Counted from the stretch's first letter, positions 46,861 to 56,751 are shown. The stretch: DNA of 64,000 nucleotides from Blasia pusilla (GCA_050084515.1 CM114272.1:29388001-29452000), one strand, 5' to 3'. Numbers and translations: made by a program. The notes: a model not told the origin generated them from the sequence alone.

Positions 46861-47918
46861 TGAGAAAGATGTCAGGGGGCTGGTGGGAATTTGTTGTTTG
46901 CAGGTAGGCAAGCGAGTTGCCTTGGTCGGGAGCCCCTGGATGGGTGTGTGTTGCAGGTGTTGGTCATTTTTATGTTCGGAAGACCGTGGGCGGAAGCGCT
47001 GTCCGTTTTTCTCAGAGTTTGCTGATGCATAGGGATTGAGGACAGTGGCAGAGTGAAGTACGGAGTAGAGTGGCGAGTATCATTACGTCACGTGGCGAGA
47101 TTGGTCTAGAGGTATCTGAGTTGTTGCCGGTATCTGCAGTTCAGGGATATCAGCATACACTACCCGCCGACATCTCTTTGGTGGGGGCGTAGGATCTGGA
47201 TAGAGTTGGCACCATTCATTTGGTGATTGTTGGATGGCCATGTCAGGGTCATTCATCAGCTGGCCGAGGATTTGGATTGCAGGATCCGAGGTCAGGGATG
47301 TTTTGGGAGATGTTGCGAGTAGTATGACACTTGCAGGAGGGTCAGACATGTTCTCCAACGTACATTTTGGAGAACGTGCCGTTGTTGGAAGACACTCATG
47401 CACGTGTGATGACGAGTATGCATCAGGTGAGGTCCTGGTTGGGACCTACTGTGTTATTAGATGCGGCGAGAGTTGCTTCACGTGCCCATCGTCCACGACT
47501 ATGGTGGACAAACCTGATACCATCAGAGGTACTGAGTCGAGCATACGATGGAGTCCAGAGAGCACCACATCTCACAGTGGATGCTATTTTGGGCTCAGGG
47601 CGTCGATCTCAGATGGTGACATGGGATGATAGACCACCGCTGGCCATGGCCAATAGGATGGGGGAGTTGAGGGCAGCCTTACCTACGTTGGTGAGCTTCC
47701 CAGCATCCCATGCCTTTCGTCAGGGAGGGCCAGGCATGATTTGGGATGAGGTGACCGGCGCATTGGAGGAGCCTACAATAGATGAGCGCGAGCGCGCCAT
47801 GGGGTTCACTACCCGTACTATGACGGTGCCAAGGATGACTGAGGCATCCCGGAGACAGGTATTGGGGCATGCGATGGACCTCAACTCTAACGTGGATAGT
47901 CAGCCTAGGTATGGCTGA
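46860..47918 (+). pseudogene. C5 cytosine DNA methyltransferase (DNMT3/DRM-like) of the Ty3 element
   Basis: One frame runs without any frameshift from the ATG at 46860-46862, which overlaps the last LTR base, to the stop at 47916, about 352 codons, with four in-frame stops at 46905, 47037, 47190 and 47325. Motif IV is LVIVGWPCQGHSSAGRGFG with the catalytic Cys codon at 47241-47243; then DPRSGMFWEMLRVV; motif VI is ILENVPLL with ENV at 47370-47378; motif VIII is LDAARVASRAHRPRLWWTN, very like the AAHRAR-FWGN of DNMT3; motif IX is LPTLVSFPASHA; then ERERAMGF and motif X ASRRQVLGHAMDLN. The RAMGFxx and RRQVLG end also matches DNMT3/DRM enzymes rather than bacterial ones. Motif I, the FxGxG methyl-donor site, is not recognisable; the first 80 codons are unlike any domain I know. 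The enzyme would transfer methyl groups from S-adenosylmethionine to cytosine in DNA. Confidence 0.87.
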
Positions 47919-48740
47919 GCAGAGACACATGCAAGTGTCATCCATGCCGTCACGTCCACGAGTTGGACCATTGCCTACAGGGTCTGTACAGGCATTGGCT
48001 GGGGGCGAGACGAGGAGAGATAGGCACCCATGGACTTCATGGGACGTCGTTCAAGCAGAGAGTGCAAAGGCGGCTAGAGTAGCACATGTTCATTTTTTGG
48101 ATGTGGAGCACGGTGTAGGAGATCAGAGTGGAGTGGCTGTTGCGGAGTTGGCTAGGGTTGCTACATAGGAACCAAAGCCGGAGGTTGCGTCCTCTCCGAG
48201 TGAGGTCACGATGGAGACTGGGGAGCCTATGATAGGTCTCAAGTTGATTGGAGGAGAGCGAAGGCGAATTCATAGGTTTCTGAGAGGGCATGTCAGTTGT
48301 TTTGCCTTCAGTATGAGAGACTTGGGTACGTTGAAGGGTCCCGGGATACGGATTGAGTTGGCTAGTGATACGCCGATCTTTCGTCAACCCTACATGTATT
48401 CTAATATGGAGCGAGCCTTGATTCAGAGCAGGAGACAGGACTTGTTGGAGGCAAGAATTGTGGAGTTATCACATGGGGAGTATGCATCTGCCAGAGTCAT
48501 GCCGACGAAGAAGGATATGTATGGCAATTGGACGGATAGGCGGATGTGTGGAGATTACCGTCCTATCAACCGACAGACGAGGTCAGATTGGTATGCCATC
48601 CCTACTCCTGAGGAGATCTTTGATGCGGTAGGGCATGCAAAGATCTTCGGTACTTTAGATCTCCGTGCTGGCTATCATCAGCTTCCTATCAGGTTGGAGG
48701 ACAGTGAGAAGACAACATTATGGGGGATAGATCGGTTCTG
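47919..48740 (+). pseudogene. Ty3 pol, first part: linker and N-terminal reverse transcriptase
   Basis: This frame (+1 relative to the methyltransferase) can be followed from about 47869 to 48740, with a TAG at 48166-48168. After a linker with no recognisable gag or protease motif, typical Ty3 reverse transcriptase begins near 48290: PIFRQPYMYSNME, VMPTKKDMYGNWTDRRM, CGDYRPINRQT, WYAIPTPEEIFDAVGHAKIF and the catalytic GTLDLRAGYHQLPI. The frame is lost near 48740; the protein continues in another frame from 48749. Confidence 0.88.
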
Positions 48741-51045
48741 GATATTTCTTGTATCAGTGGCGGTTCTTACCATTTGGGTTGAAGAACGCGCCTGCAGAGT
48801 TTCAGAGAGTGATGGATAGGATTCTAGCTGGCTTGGATTTTGTACGATGTTACATAGATTATATTCTTATCTTCAGTTCCATGGTTGAGGAGCATGAGCG
48901 ACACTTGGAGGAGGTGTTTCGGCGATTGCAATTACATGGACTGAAGCAATTACATGGACTGAAGTTACATCCAGGAAAGTGCAAATTCTTTCAGGAGCAG
49001 ATTGAGTACTTTGGACACACCGTATACCCAAGTGGGTTCGGCGTTCAGGAGACGAAGGTAGAGGCTATTGAGCTGATTCCACGCCCTACAGATGTGAGTC
49101 GAGTCCGAGCATTTCTTCGACTGGCGAACTTCTATCAACGGTATGTCAAGGGTTTTAGTGCGATCGCAAAGTCTTTGACTCTGTTGACGAGACTTGATCA
49201 AGTTTGGTTGTGGGGAGATGATCAGGAGCGAGCATTTCAGGAGCTCAAGGACATGTTGACGTCCTCACCCATTTTACAGAGACTGGTTAGGGGTCGCCCA
49301 TTCTAGTTACATACGGATTGGAGCATGTTGGGTCTAGAAGCAGTGCTTACTCAGAGGGATGATGAGGAGAGGGAGTTCGTTGTGGCTTACGCGAGCCGAT
49401 CGAACAACATTGCAGATGCAAAGTACAGCTCCTACGAGGGAGACTGCTTGGCTGCAATGTGGGCCGTGGCACATTTCAGGTGCTATTTATTCGACAACCC
49501 TTTAACACTTGTCACTGATCATCAACCGTTGAGGTGGTTGATGGAGTCCAACAAGCTTACGGGAAAGCTTGCCAGGTGGGCTCTATTACTACAGGAGTAT
49601 GAGTTTGAGGTGGTTCATAGGCCAGGTCGGTTGAACCAAGATGCGGATGGGTTGAGCCGTAACCCATGTCCGAGTCAGAGAGATGACACAGGAGCTCGAT
49701 GGCACGGAGAGAGTGATGAGGAGATGGTGCCCGGTTGGCATGCATCTGCCTATCTTTGTTGGTTGACTATGGCAGGTCAGCCACAGGTGATGACTCCAGT
49801 GGTGGGGTTGGATGATGAGTCTTTGGATCCAGAGGTCAGTGAGGAGGCGACAGGTGGTCGTGATATCCATGACGACGTGGAGGTTGTGGAGTTCTTGCGC
49901 ACTGGCGTCATAGGGAGCACAGTGAGTGCTAGGGAGCAGGATCGGATCCTATAGAGAGCCAGGAGGTTCAGGTGGGAGGGGACTCACATTTTTCGGGTAT
50001 GGGGAGATGGTAGAATACGAGTGGTACCTCATCCTTCCCAGCGAGCACGTGTAGTGCGACATGCCCATCAAGAGTTGGGACATTTTGGAGTAAAGCGTAC
50101 TTACAGCTTACTCCAGGTTTATTATTGGTGGCGCGGTATGCATACTGGGGTACAGCAGTTTGTGGCCAGATGTATGGTATGTGACAGAGTGCGAGCATCC
50201 TTGAATGCTCCCACTCCGCACTTACATCCTTTTGCGATTATGGGTTTAGGTTATCGGTGGAGTTTAGACTTTGCGGGACCTTTGCCATTGACGGGGCGTC
50301 ATCATAGGTACGTGTTGGTCATGGTGGAGAATTTCTCCAAGTGGATAGAGTTGGTGGCTTTAACAGACAAGGCGAGTGAGGGAACAGCTTATGCATTTCT
50401 CGATCGTGTGCTTAGTCACTTTGGTGCACCAGCGGAGGTGTTGACTGACTAGGGTACCCAGTTCAGGAGAGAGTTTCAGGCCTTGTGTGATCAGGCGCGG
50501 ATAGATCACCGCACCACGTCCAGAGATCATCCTGAGGCAGATGGGTTGGCGGAGAGAGTGGTACACACGATGAAGAGAGGATTGCGCCAGTATGGCTTGC
50601 AGAGGGGACAGTTGAGGGAGTGGGAACTACAGTTGCCATGGTTGGCTATGGATTATCGCTTTAGTCGGCAAGCATCCTTGGCGTCATTTTCACCATACTT
50701 TTTGCTCTTTGGGAGAGAGCCACATTTACCTGCAGCGATTCGACGTGACATGACGGAGGTGTTAGATCTTGATGATCCAGATGTGTGGGTACAAGAATGT
50801 TCTTAGAGGGCAGAGGTTTCTCGTAGAGTTATGCCTATGGCCTTTGAGAACTTAGCTATTGCCCAGCATAGAGATACATTGAGGTACGTGACCATTCGTG
50901 GAGGAGGTTATCGTCCAGGGATTAGGAGGTTTCATCTTGGAGATTAGGTGTATTTACAGCAGGCGGCACCCACGACGCTAGATGTCATTGCAGGGCGCAC
51001 GATCCTACGTGTGCGCGAGGTATTACCGACTAGTGTCCTCATGTT
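48741..51045 (+). pseudogene. Ty3 pol, second part: reverse transcriptase end, RNase H, integrase
   Basis: A single frame broken by stops at 49304, 49952, 50450, 50804 and 50945. Reverse transcriptase: YQWRFLPFGLKNAPAEF, then YIDYILIFS where active enzymes have YIDD, so the second catalytic Asp is lost. An 18-nt unit is duplicated in frame at 48929-48964. RNase H: LHTDWSMLGLEAVLTQ, YEGDCLAAMWAV, LVTDHQPLRW, NQDADGLSR. Integrase: zinc-binding HxxxxxH with CMVC (VRHAHQELGHFGVKRT, ARCMVCDRV), catalytic core SLDFAGPLP, EVLTD followed directly by the stop at 50450, and the Glu of DGLAERVV. The end lies near VREVLPTSVLMLEG. RT before integrase places the element in Ty3/gypsy. Confidence 0.93.
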
Positions 51046-51309
51046 GGAGGGATGGGATGGTATGGTATGGTTTGGAAGGATCATGTGCGCAACTGTGCGC
51101 CATGTCATCTTCCAAACGTAGATGGGATGGTGGATCCGAGCTTGGCAGTGGTACCTACATGCTTAAGGTGTATGTTGTGCGGATCTACAAGGGGTGTAAC
51201 CACCATGTTGGTATGTGATGGTTGTTCTCGAGGGTGGCATATGTCATGTCTGACCTCCTCTCTTGATGTGGTTCCCTCGGGACGATGGATGTGTCCGAGA
51301 TGTGTATAG
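51046..51309 (+). pseudogene. PHD finger at the C-terminus of the Ty3 pol
   Basis: After a frameshift inside a slippage-prone GGATGGGATGGTATGGTATGG run at about 51050-51070, the pol protein continues as WKDHVRNCAPCHLPNVDG and a PHD finger. Zinc ligands are all present in C4HC3 order: CMLC, CDGC, H with C in GWHMSC, and CPRC, with the conserved Trp in GRWMCP. PHD fingers bind histone H3 tails (unmodified or methylated Lys4). Many plant Ty3 elements have a chromodomain here instead, which reads H3K9 methylation and steers integration. The finger is followed at once by a stop and then by a purine-rich AGGGGGGCGG stretch (51377-51386) that could be the plus-strand priming site. Confidence 0.85.
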
Positions 51310-51385
51310 GTTAGTAGGTCATGTCAGAGAGATGTGATATTTTCTATCTGGAGTTGGGGGGATCCAACTGCCAGCTAGGGGGGCG

Positions 51386-51520
51386 GTTGTGTGATCTCCA
51401 TGTATATGCATGAGTTGAGTGTACATATGTGGATCGACCCGTGTATGGGGAAGATCGGTGTTGTGTGGTGAAGATATGACCAGCAATGTATGTTGTGTAG
51501 CCATATGTATGCGCATGACA
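51386..51520 (+). repeat. Unit A, copy before the 3' LTR core
   Basis: GTTGTGTGATCTCCATGTATATGCATGAGTTGA and the following about 100 nt recur at 52008-52146. The unit lies between the purine-rich stretch and the TGTCACATCTGAG that is shared with the 5' LTR. It may be the true beginning of the LTR, in which case the 5' LTR is truncated. Confidence 0.8.
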
Positions 51521-51522
51521 GC

Positions 51523-52007
51523 TGTCACATCTGAGTAGCCGATAGGCCGAGATCTATCGTGGATAGGGCGTAGGAGCCAACGGACTATCTTGAGTGTAAC
51601 TTTGTCCCATGGTGTTAGATGAGGTTGAGAATAGGTTCATTGTGTCAAGAACGTCGTTTCTCATAACTTTCATGTTGAGGTCTTTCACAACCGAGTGACT
51701 TGTTGACCATGTCACCCGCCCCACAGTAACTGTCTTGCCAAGATGAGTTACCAAGAGGAGGGCTATTTTTAGGGGAAGAGCCTTTTGGCTCTTCCCAACC
51801 CTATATAAGAGAGGAAGGTGGCTTTCCTAAGCCATCTTTCTCATGTCGGGCCGTTGGAGCACCTCTCTTGTATGTGTGTGAGATAAGACTAGGGTGCTAG
51901 CGTCCGGATTCCTTGATAGCACAGGGTGGACGAGGCTCGATATGCCGATGTAGATTGAGGAGTGGAGTTTTAGGTCGGGTGTGCTGTTTTTACTACTCTT
52001 TATTTTT
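51523..52007 (+). repeat. 3' LTR (core) of the Ty3 element
   Basis: Matches the 5' LTR from TGTCACATCTGAG to CTCTTTATTTTT. Its TATA element is at 51800-51810. The expected terminal ACA is missing; instead the sequence passes directly into a second copy of unit A. Confidence 0.9.
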
Positions 52008-52146
52008 GTTGTGTGATCTCCATATATATGTATGAGTTGATTTTTGTACATGTGTGGATCGACCCGTGTGTGGGAAAGATCGGTGTTGTGTGGTGTAGAT
52101 GTGACCAGCAATGTATGTTGTGTAGCGATATGTATGCGCACGACAC
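52008..52146 (+). repeat. Unit A, copy after the 3' LTR core
   Basis: Diverged copy of 51386-51520, same strand. It ends where the CCACATCC minisatellite starts. The arrangement A-LTR-A can come from tandem or recombined elements of the same family. Confidence 0.8.
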
Positions 52147-52147
52147 C

Positions 52148-52470
52148 TTTCTCCTACCACGTCCACTATGACCTCTACCACGTCGGTCTTGCCAGACTAT
52201 GTCCTTCCGACTGACCACATCCGCCCTGCCCGACTACGTCAACCCTAACCCCGACCACATTCGGCTTGCCTAACACGTCTGCGCTGTCAACCACATTTTC
52301 CCCTGCCTCTACCACGTTGCCCATGCCCCTTACTCCACGACATCCACTATGCCCTTACCACATCCGCATGTGCTCTACCACATCCGTCACGGTGCCCTAT
52401 GCACCTCATTAAATGCGAGCGGGTGGGGAGGGGGAGGGGGTGGTTGCTCTACCATGTCCGTCACCCTAGC
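52148..52470. repeat. Minisatellite of about 20 nt
   Basis: About a dozen degenerate units of the type CTCTACCACGTCCACTATGC (variants CCACATCCGCCCTGC, CTACGTCAACCCTAAC, CCACATTCGGCTTGC), starting right after the second unit A. A G-rich patch at 52418-52442 interrupts it before a last copy. Confidence 0.7.
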
Positions 52471-52527
52471 CTTAGGCGGCTATGCCCTAGCCCCTAGCCG
52501 CCTTTACTTGATAGCCCCCCCCGGCGG

Positions 52528-52950
52528 CTACAAGCCCTCAACCTGCATCTCTCTCGACACTCTTGCTATGCGCCATTCTCTTGACGCTCCAACAATACTC
52601 TGCGCTGCATCCAAGCGCTCATGTCCGACCTCCACTCTGCTGCTGTCCTCGTCACCCCGCATCGGCAAGATCTGAGAAGAAATAGACATCGCTTCTGTGC
52701 ACAACTTTCCGAATGAAAAATTAACAACAAAATGCCAACCAGCGTATCCAGGGGCTCCCCACCGAGGCAACTCGCTTGCTTGCCTGCAAACAACGAATTC
52801 CCACCAGCCCCCTAACATCTTTCTCATGTAAAAATAAAGAGTAGTAAGAACGACACACCCGGCCTAAAACTCCACTCCTCAATCTTCATTGGCATATTGA
52901 GCCTCCTCCACCATGTGCTCTCAAGAAATCCATACGCTAAGCACCCTGGT
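52528..52950 (-). mobile_element. Inverted fragment of the same Ty3 family (LTR end plus methyltransferase leader)
   Basis: The minus strand from about 52950 to 52828 matches the last about 120 nt of the 5' LTR (GGGTGCTTAGCG through CTCTTTATTTTTAC). From 52827 it matches the start of the methyltransferase frame: an open 99-codon frame beginning MRKMLGGWWEFVVCRQASEL, compared with MRKMSGGWWEFVVCR then a stop in the main copy. The fragment confirms the LTR edge at ACA and that an ATG immediately at the LTR border is a shared feature. It ends before the methyltransferase catalytic motifs. Confidence 0.85.
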
Positions 52951-52999
52951 CCTATATTGGCTTTTCCAAATCACGTCTGGCTTGTTGGGATTGGTTGGG

Positions 53000-53407
53000 C
53001 TTGTTGTTGGAGAGATGAACTCAAAGAACAATAGATATGGAGTTCTTTGTAGACTTGCATGAAGACTTCGGAAAGTTTTGCAAGGATTGGGGAAATGTTT
53101 AATGATTTACGAGGAGAAAATTGGATTTCTTTTGTTGAACTAGACAAGGAATTGGTGTGGCCCTTCCTACTGTAAGCTGAGAATTGAGGCACTGGGAAAT
53201 CGGGGAAAGTGACCTAGCACAATAACAAGATCTGAAGGTGTAGGGGACTTAATATGACACATGGCACAGTTTTAGATTTTTTTGTCTTAGAGAGATTTTT
53301 CTCATAAATTTAAATTCTTTTGGTTGAATTTCCAAAAAATGAACTATTTTCAAAAAAGCATGCAAAAAAATTTTACAATCAATTTTTTAAAATCAAAAGT
53401 TGCTTTA

Positions 53408-53440
<33 letters not shown>

Positions 53441-54890
53441 CTCTCTCAAGATCGCATGTGGACAAATTCCGTGTGTATGGAGTTACGTCCATCGTATGGA
53501 AGGACTTGTCCATATGGGCCCCACCTTTCCCTTCTTTCTCCTTCCCCTTACTTCCCTTTGTGTTCCATACTCCCCCGTTTCTTCCTCCCTCCACTCCCTC
53601 CTCCCTCATTGCTCCACTCATCCTTCCCTTGCCTTTCATCATGGATCATAAGTGTAGGTCCCACCTCTTGGAACCCATGTCTGTCCTAAGGAAGGACTTT
53701 TCGGTTTTTGTGCAACCATGCTCTCTCTCTACCTCGGTATTTTAAAAAATTATGGGTCCTCTAATTTTTTGAAAAATTAAAGGACTCACAATCTACGGAG
53801 GCTTCCGGAAAATTATGCAACTCTCCATTGCCCAAACAGATCTTGGAGTTTGGACTTGCATATATCTCTTGGCTAGCACACGTCTTGACTCCTTGTTTCG
53901 TGTCTTGTGGTTTTCTTGTTGCCCATCACGCTCCATGACTAGTCTCGTGGCGTCTCACATGTTCCTTGCTTCTCGTCCTTAACTTGGAGATTTTCCTAAA
54001 GGTCTCACATCTTACTTGCCTTATCCTTATCCCTGCGAGTAACTATGCCTCTTTCTCACCTAAGGCTAGTCTCAAGGCACATACGCCTCTTGCCTAACGT
54101 TAGTATCAGAGCCAGTTATTCTATCGTTCATAGCATTGTAACTAGCTAGTATAGGTTCCAAATTTTGAGGGACACACCGAGATCTTTTCCCCCCTTAGAC
54201 TGTGATCATGACTCACTTCTTAAGTTTCCACTAGCATGAGCGCCATAGACTTAGCAATTCACGACACTTCCCCACTTAGATGAGTGGAAATCCTAATTGA
54301 CTTGACTTGGGCTCCCCAATCCCCCCTAAAGATACCCTAGGTAAACCTTGGGTTGGGTACCAATGCATTGGCGTTTGGACTAGTCCTTCTCTAGATACCC
54401 AAGCCTACGTATGCTAATCTAATCTAATCTATCTCGGCATGTGAGATCATACTTAGTAAATGACACTTAAAGACCCTATTTATGATGGTAAATTGTGTCA
54501 AGTTCAACCAATGACGAGAGACAAACACAAGAATAAACCTCAAATGGGTAACTTGAATCTGGGCACCATCACTTATTCACTCGATCAAAATCATTTCTCC
54601 CTAAGGTGCAATGACCTATTTGGCACGATAATCTCCTAGAATATAAATTCAAATCCCCCATGTGTGAGCGCAACATTTTTTCTTATAACCAATGCTAGAG
54701 GTATATCACCACCTCTACAACTCCATCATGATCTACGTATATGAGTGATATGGCACAAATCATTGATATCCAAGTAGATAGGTACTTATACTAGTGAGCC
54801 AAAATTTATACATGAAGTCACAATAGGTTAATGGTCTAATGGGTAAATCAAAGTCATGCACACTATATGCCAAAAATTTGTGGATCAACA
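53000..54890. other. No supported gene; CT run and possible LTR relic
   Basis: A (CT)n run at 53408-53447. At 54101-54115, TAGTATCAGAGCCAG matches the initiator-tRNA-Met primer-binding site of plant LTR retrotransposons except for one base, suggesting that an LTR once ended near 54098. No reverse transcriptase remains were seen after it. Confidence 0.4.
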
Positions 54891-55015
54891 AGACCCTTGA
54901 AAGAATTGTGAAAAATCACGAGGTAAGGCTGAGACTAGGCCAAGGCACAAGATCCTTGAAAGAATTGTGAAAAATCATGAGGCAAGGTTGAGACTAGGCC
55001 AAGGCACAAGATCCT
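54891..55015. repeat. Two-copy tandem repeat, 59 nt
   Basis: CCTTGAAAGAATTGTGAAAAATCA starts at 54895 and 54954, both followed by GAGG-AAGG-TGAGACTAGGCC and AAGGCACAAGATCC. The copies differ at only a few bases. Confidence 0.9.
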
Positions 55016-55099
55016 AGAATTGGCTGGAAACCATGGCTGGGAGGTAGTAAAACAAAAAAAGATCCTAAAATCCTAATACCCATAGCTTTCGCAATAGTT

Positions 55100-56740
55100 G
55101 GATAAACCATTCAATAGTTTCATGTGTTGGAAAGTTCCAAGATGAGGAAGCCCTAGAATAGATTGATTGCCAAGATAATGTAACGCCTTCATAAACTCAA
55201 AGTTGGAAGCCTTTTAAACCTTTTGGATGTGTTTGTATTGATTTTAGATGATAAGATAAAGCCTTAGAAAGCTCCAAGAAATTGAAGTCTTCCAAACTTT
55301 TGATTGTCTTTTACTTGATGCCAAGGGAATTTAAAGCCTTTGAAATCTACAAGAAAGTAAGCGTTAGAAACTCGCAAAATTGTAAGTTTCATAGTCCTTT
55401 TGTTGATTGTCATTGAAAAGAAGATTTAATAAAACCTTGGAAAGCTCTAGGGAAGCATGTGACTCATTACTATTGGGTGCCATTCTAGTTTCCAAGTTCA
55501 AATTTGGCCACAAATGTTCAACTTCTATATTGAACATATACTTCTTGGAATCTTTGAATCGATGTGCAAGTGTTACTTATTTATTTATTTTCATTGTGGG
55601 CCCTTCCAAATTCAGATTTCTTGGAATCTTGTTGGAAGGTTGAATCATCATGCACTTTTTATTTATTTCTTTATTTATTTCAGTGTGGGCCCTTCTAAAT
55701 TCAAATTCCATATGCTTGATTGCCGACAAGGTTCATCAAGAACCAACATTCTTTATAAAAGCACCCGTTATAAAAGTTATGATATAAGGAGAAAATATGA
55801 GTTTCTACTAGCATTTCCATGTCAAAAATTTACTTTTCTTTGATAAATTAAGAATTAAAAAAGTTCATTAGATTCCCGTTGTTCTAAAAGAAACCAGCGA
55901 GTCTAAGAACTGCCTTCCAAAAAAAAAGAAAAGAAAAAAATACTCACTCAACCCAACTCCCCAAGAATCACCTTTGCACTCACCTTTACACCTCCAATAT
56001 TGCATATGCCTAGGTCCTTGTGCAACACGTTCCTTCAATTTATTCCATTTATTGTGGGCCCTTGTTCTTTGGGGTCTCAATATTCGTTCATACGTTTGCA
56101 ATGCATATGCAACTTTTTTTTTGAGGTTGAATCCTTAGAGGTGTAAATGGCCATAAGTGTGCACACCTTCCTTCCATTTAATGCGGTCCCATCTGGCTTT
56201 AAATTTCGTGGTGGCCATTGTCAATGTTTGGCTCATATTATAACGAAATATGATGGGCTCCTATAATGAAGGAAAAATATATATCCATAGTGTTGGAGGT
56301 CTAATTGTGGACGCATAAGTGAGTAGTAGGATGATGGAAAAGCATCCACCTAAAGGTGTACTTTATGGTGCCAATAAGACTCATAAATTAAAAGTTACTA
56401 GTTAGTGCTCGTGACCGGATCGTGTCCCCGCATGGTCCACCCCCTACCGTGCATATACGCCTCGCTTTCGCTTCGCCCCGTGCTTATATGCTCCGCCCCG
56501 TGTTTATACCCCTAACCTGAAATACGATAGAGTTTTTAGGGACACGTGTCGTGTTCTGCATGTGTCGCCATGTTAGAACCGCTCCTCACATTATAGTATA
56601 GATGATAAGGTGAATTTTTATACCGTCTTGAAAGACATGTTTTTATATGACCTATATTGGATGTGTTCAAGCAAGGACTTGGAATTCTCCAAGTCTTCTT
56701 GCCCCTAGTGGATTCTAATTCTTTGATTTACGGGCCTTAC
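55100..56740. other. AT-rich DNA with loose tandem repeats; no supported gene
   Basis: Loose repeats at 55190-55460 (GGAAAGCTCCAAGAAAT-GAAG) and 55540-55700, where TTCTTGGAATCTT, TATTTATTT and GTGGGCCCTTC-AAATTCA each occur twice about 100 nt apart. No recognisable proteins. Confidence 0.4.
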
Positions 56741-56751
56741 ATATACTTGTC

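Larger units (their letters stand above)
46378..52007 (+). mobile_element. Ty3-type LTR retrotransposon carrying a DNA methyltransferase and a PHD finger
   Basis: Two long direct repeats flank a pol region with the order reverse transcriptase, RNase H, integrase, which is the Ty3/gypsy order. Between the 5' LTR and the reverse transcriptase lies a cytosine-C5 DNA methyltransferase frame, and after the integrase a PHD finger. I find no gag zinc knuckle and no aspartic protease motif. The copy is inactive: at least four in-frame stops in the methyltransferase frame, several in pol, two frameshifts, and loss of one catalytic Asp of the reverse transcriptase. The pairing of a DNA-methylation enzyme with a histone-reader finger suggests an element that could direct integration to, or set, a given chromatin state; that is inference. 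Methyltransferase-bearing retrotransposons are known from dinoflagellates and charophyte algae. Confidence 0.92.

Noticed and set aside
46763-47032. Reading SPWMGV...FFSEFADA in another frame as methyltransferase motif I
   Set aside because: It would need a frameshift and lacks the FxGxG pattern; the continuous frame from 46860 to 47918 is the simpler model, so motif I is left unassigned.
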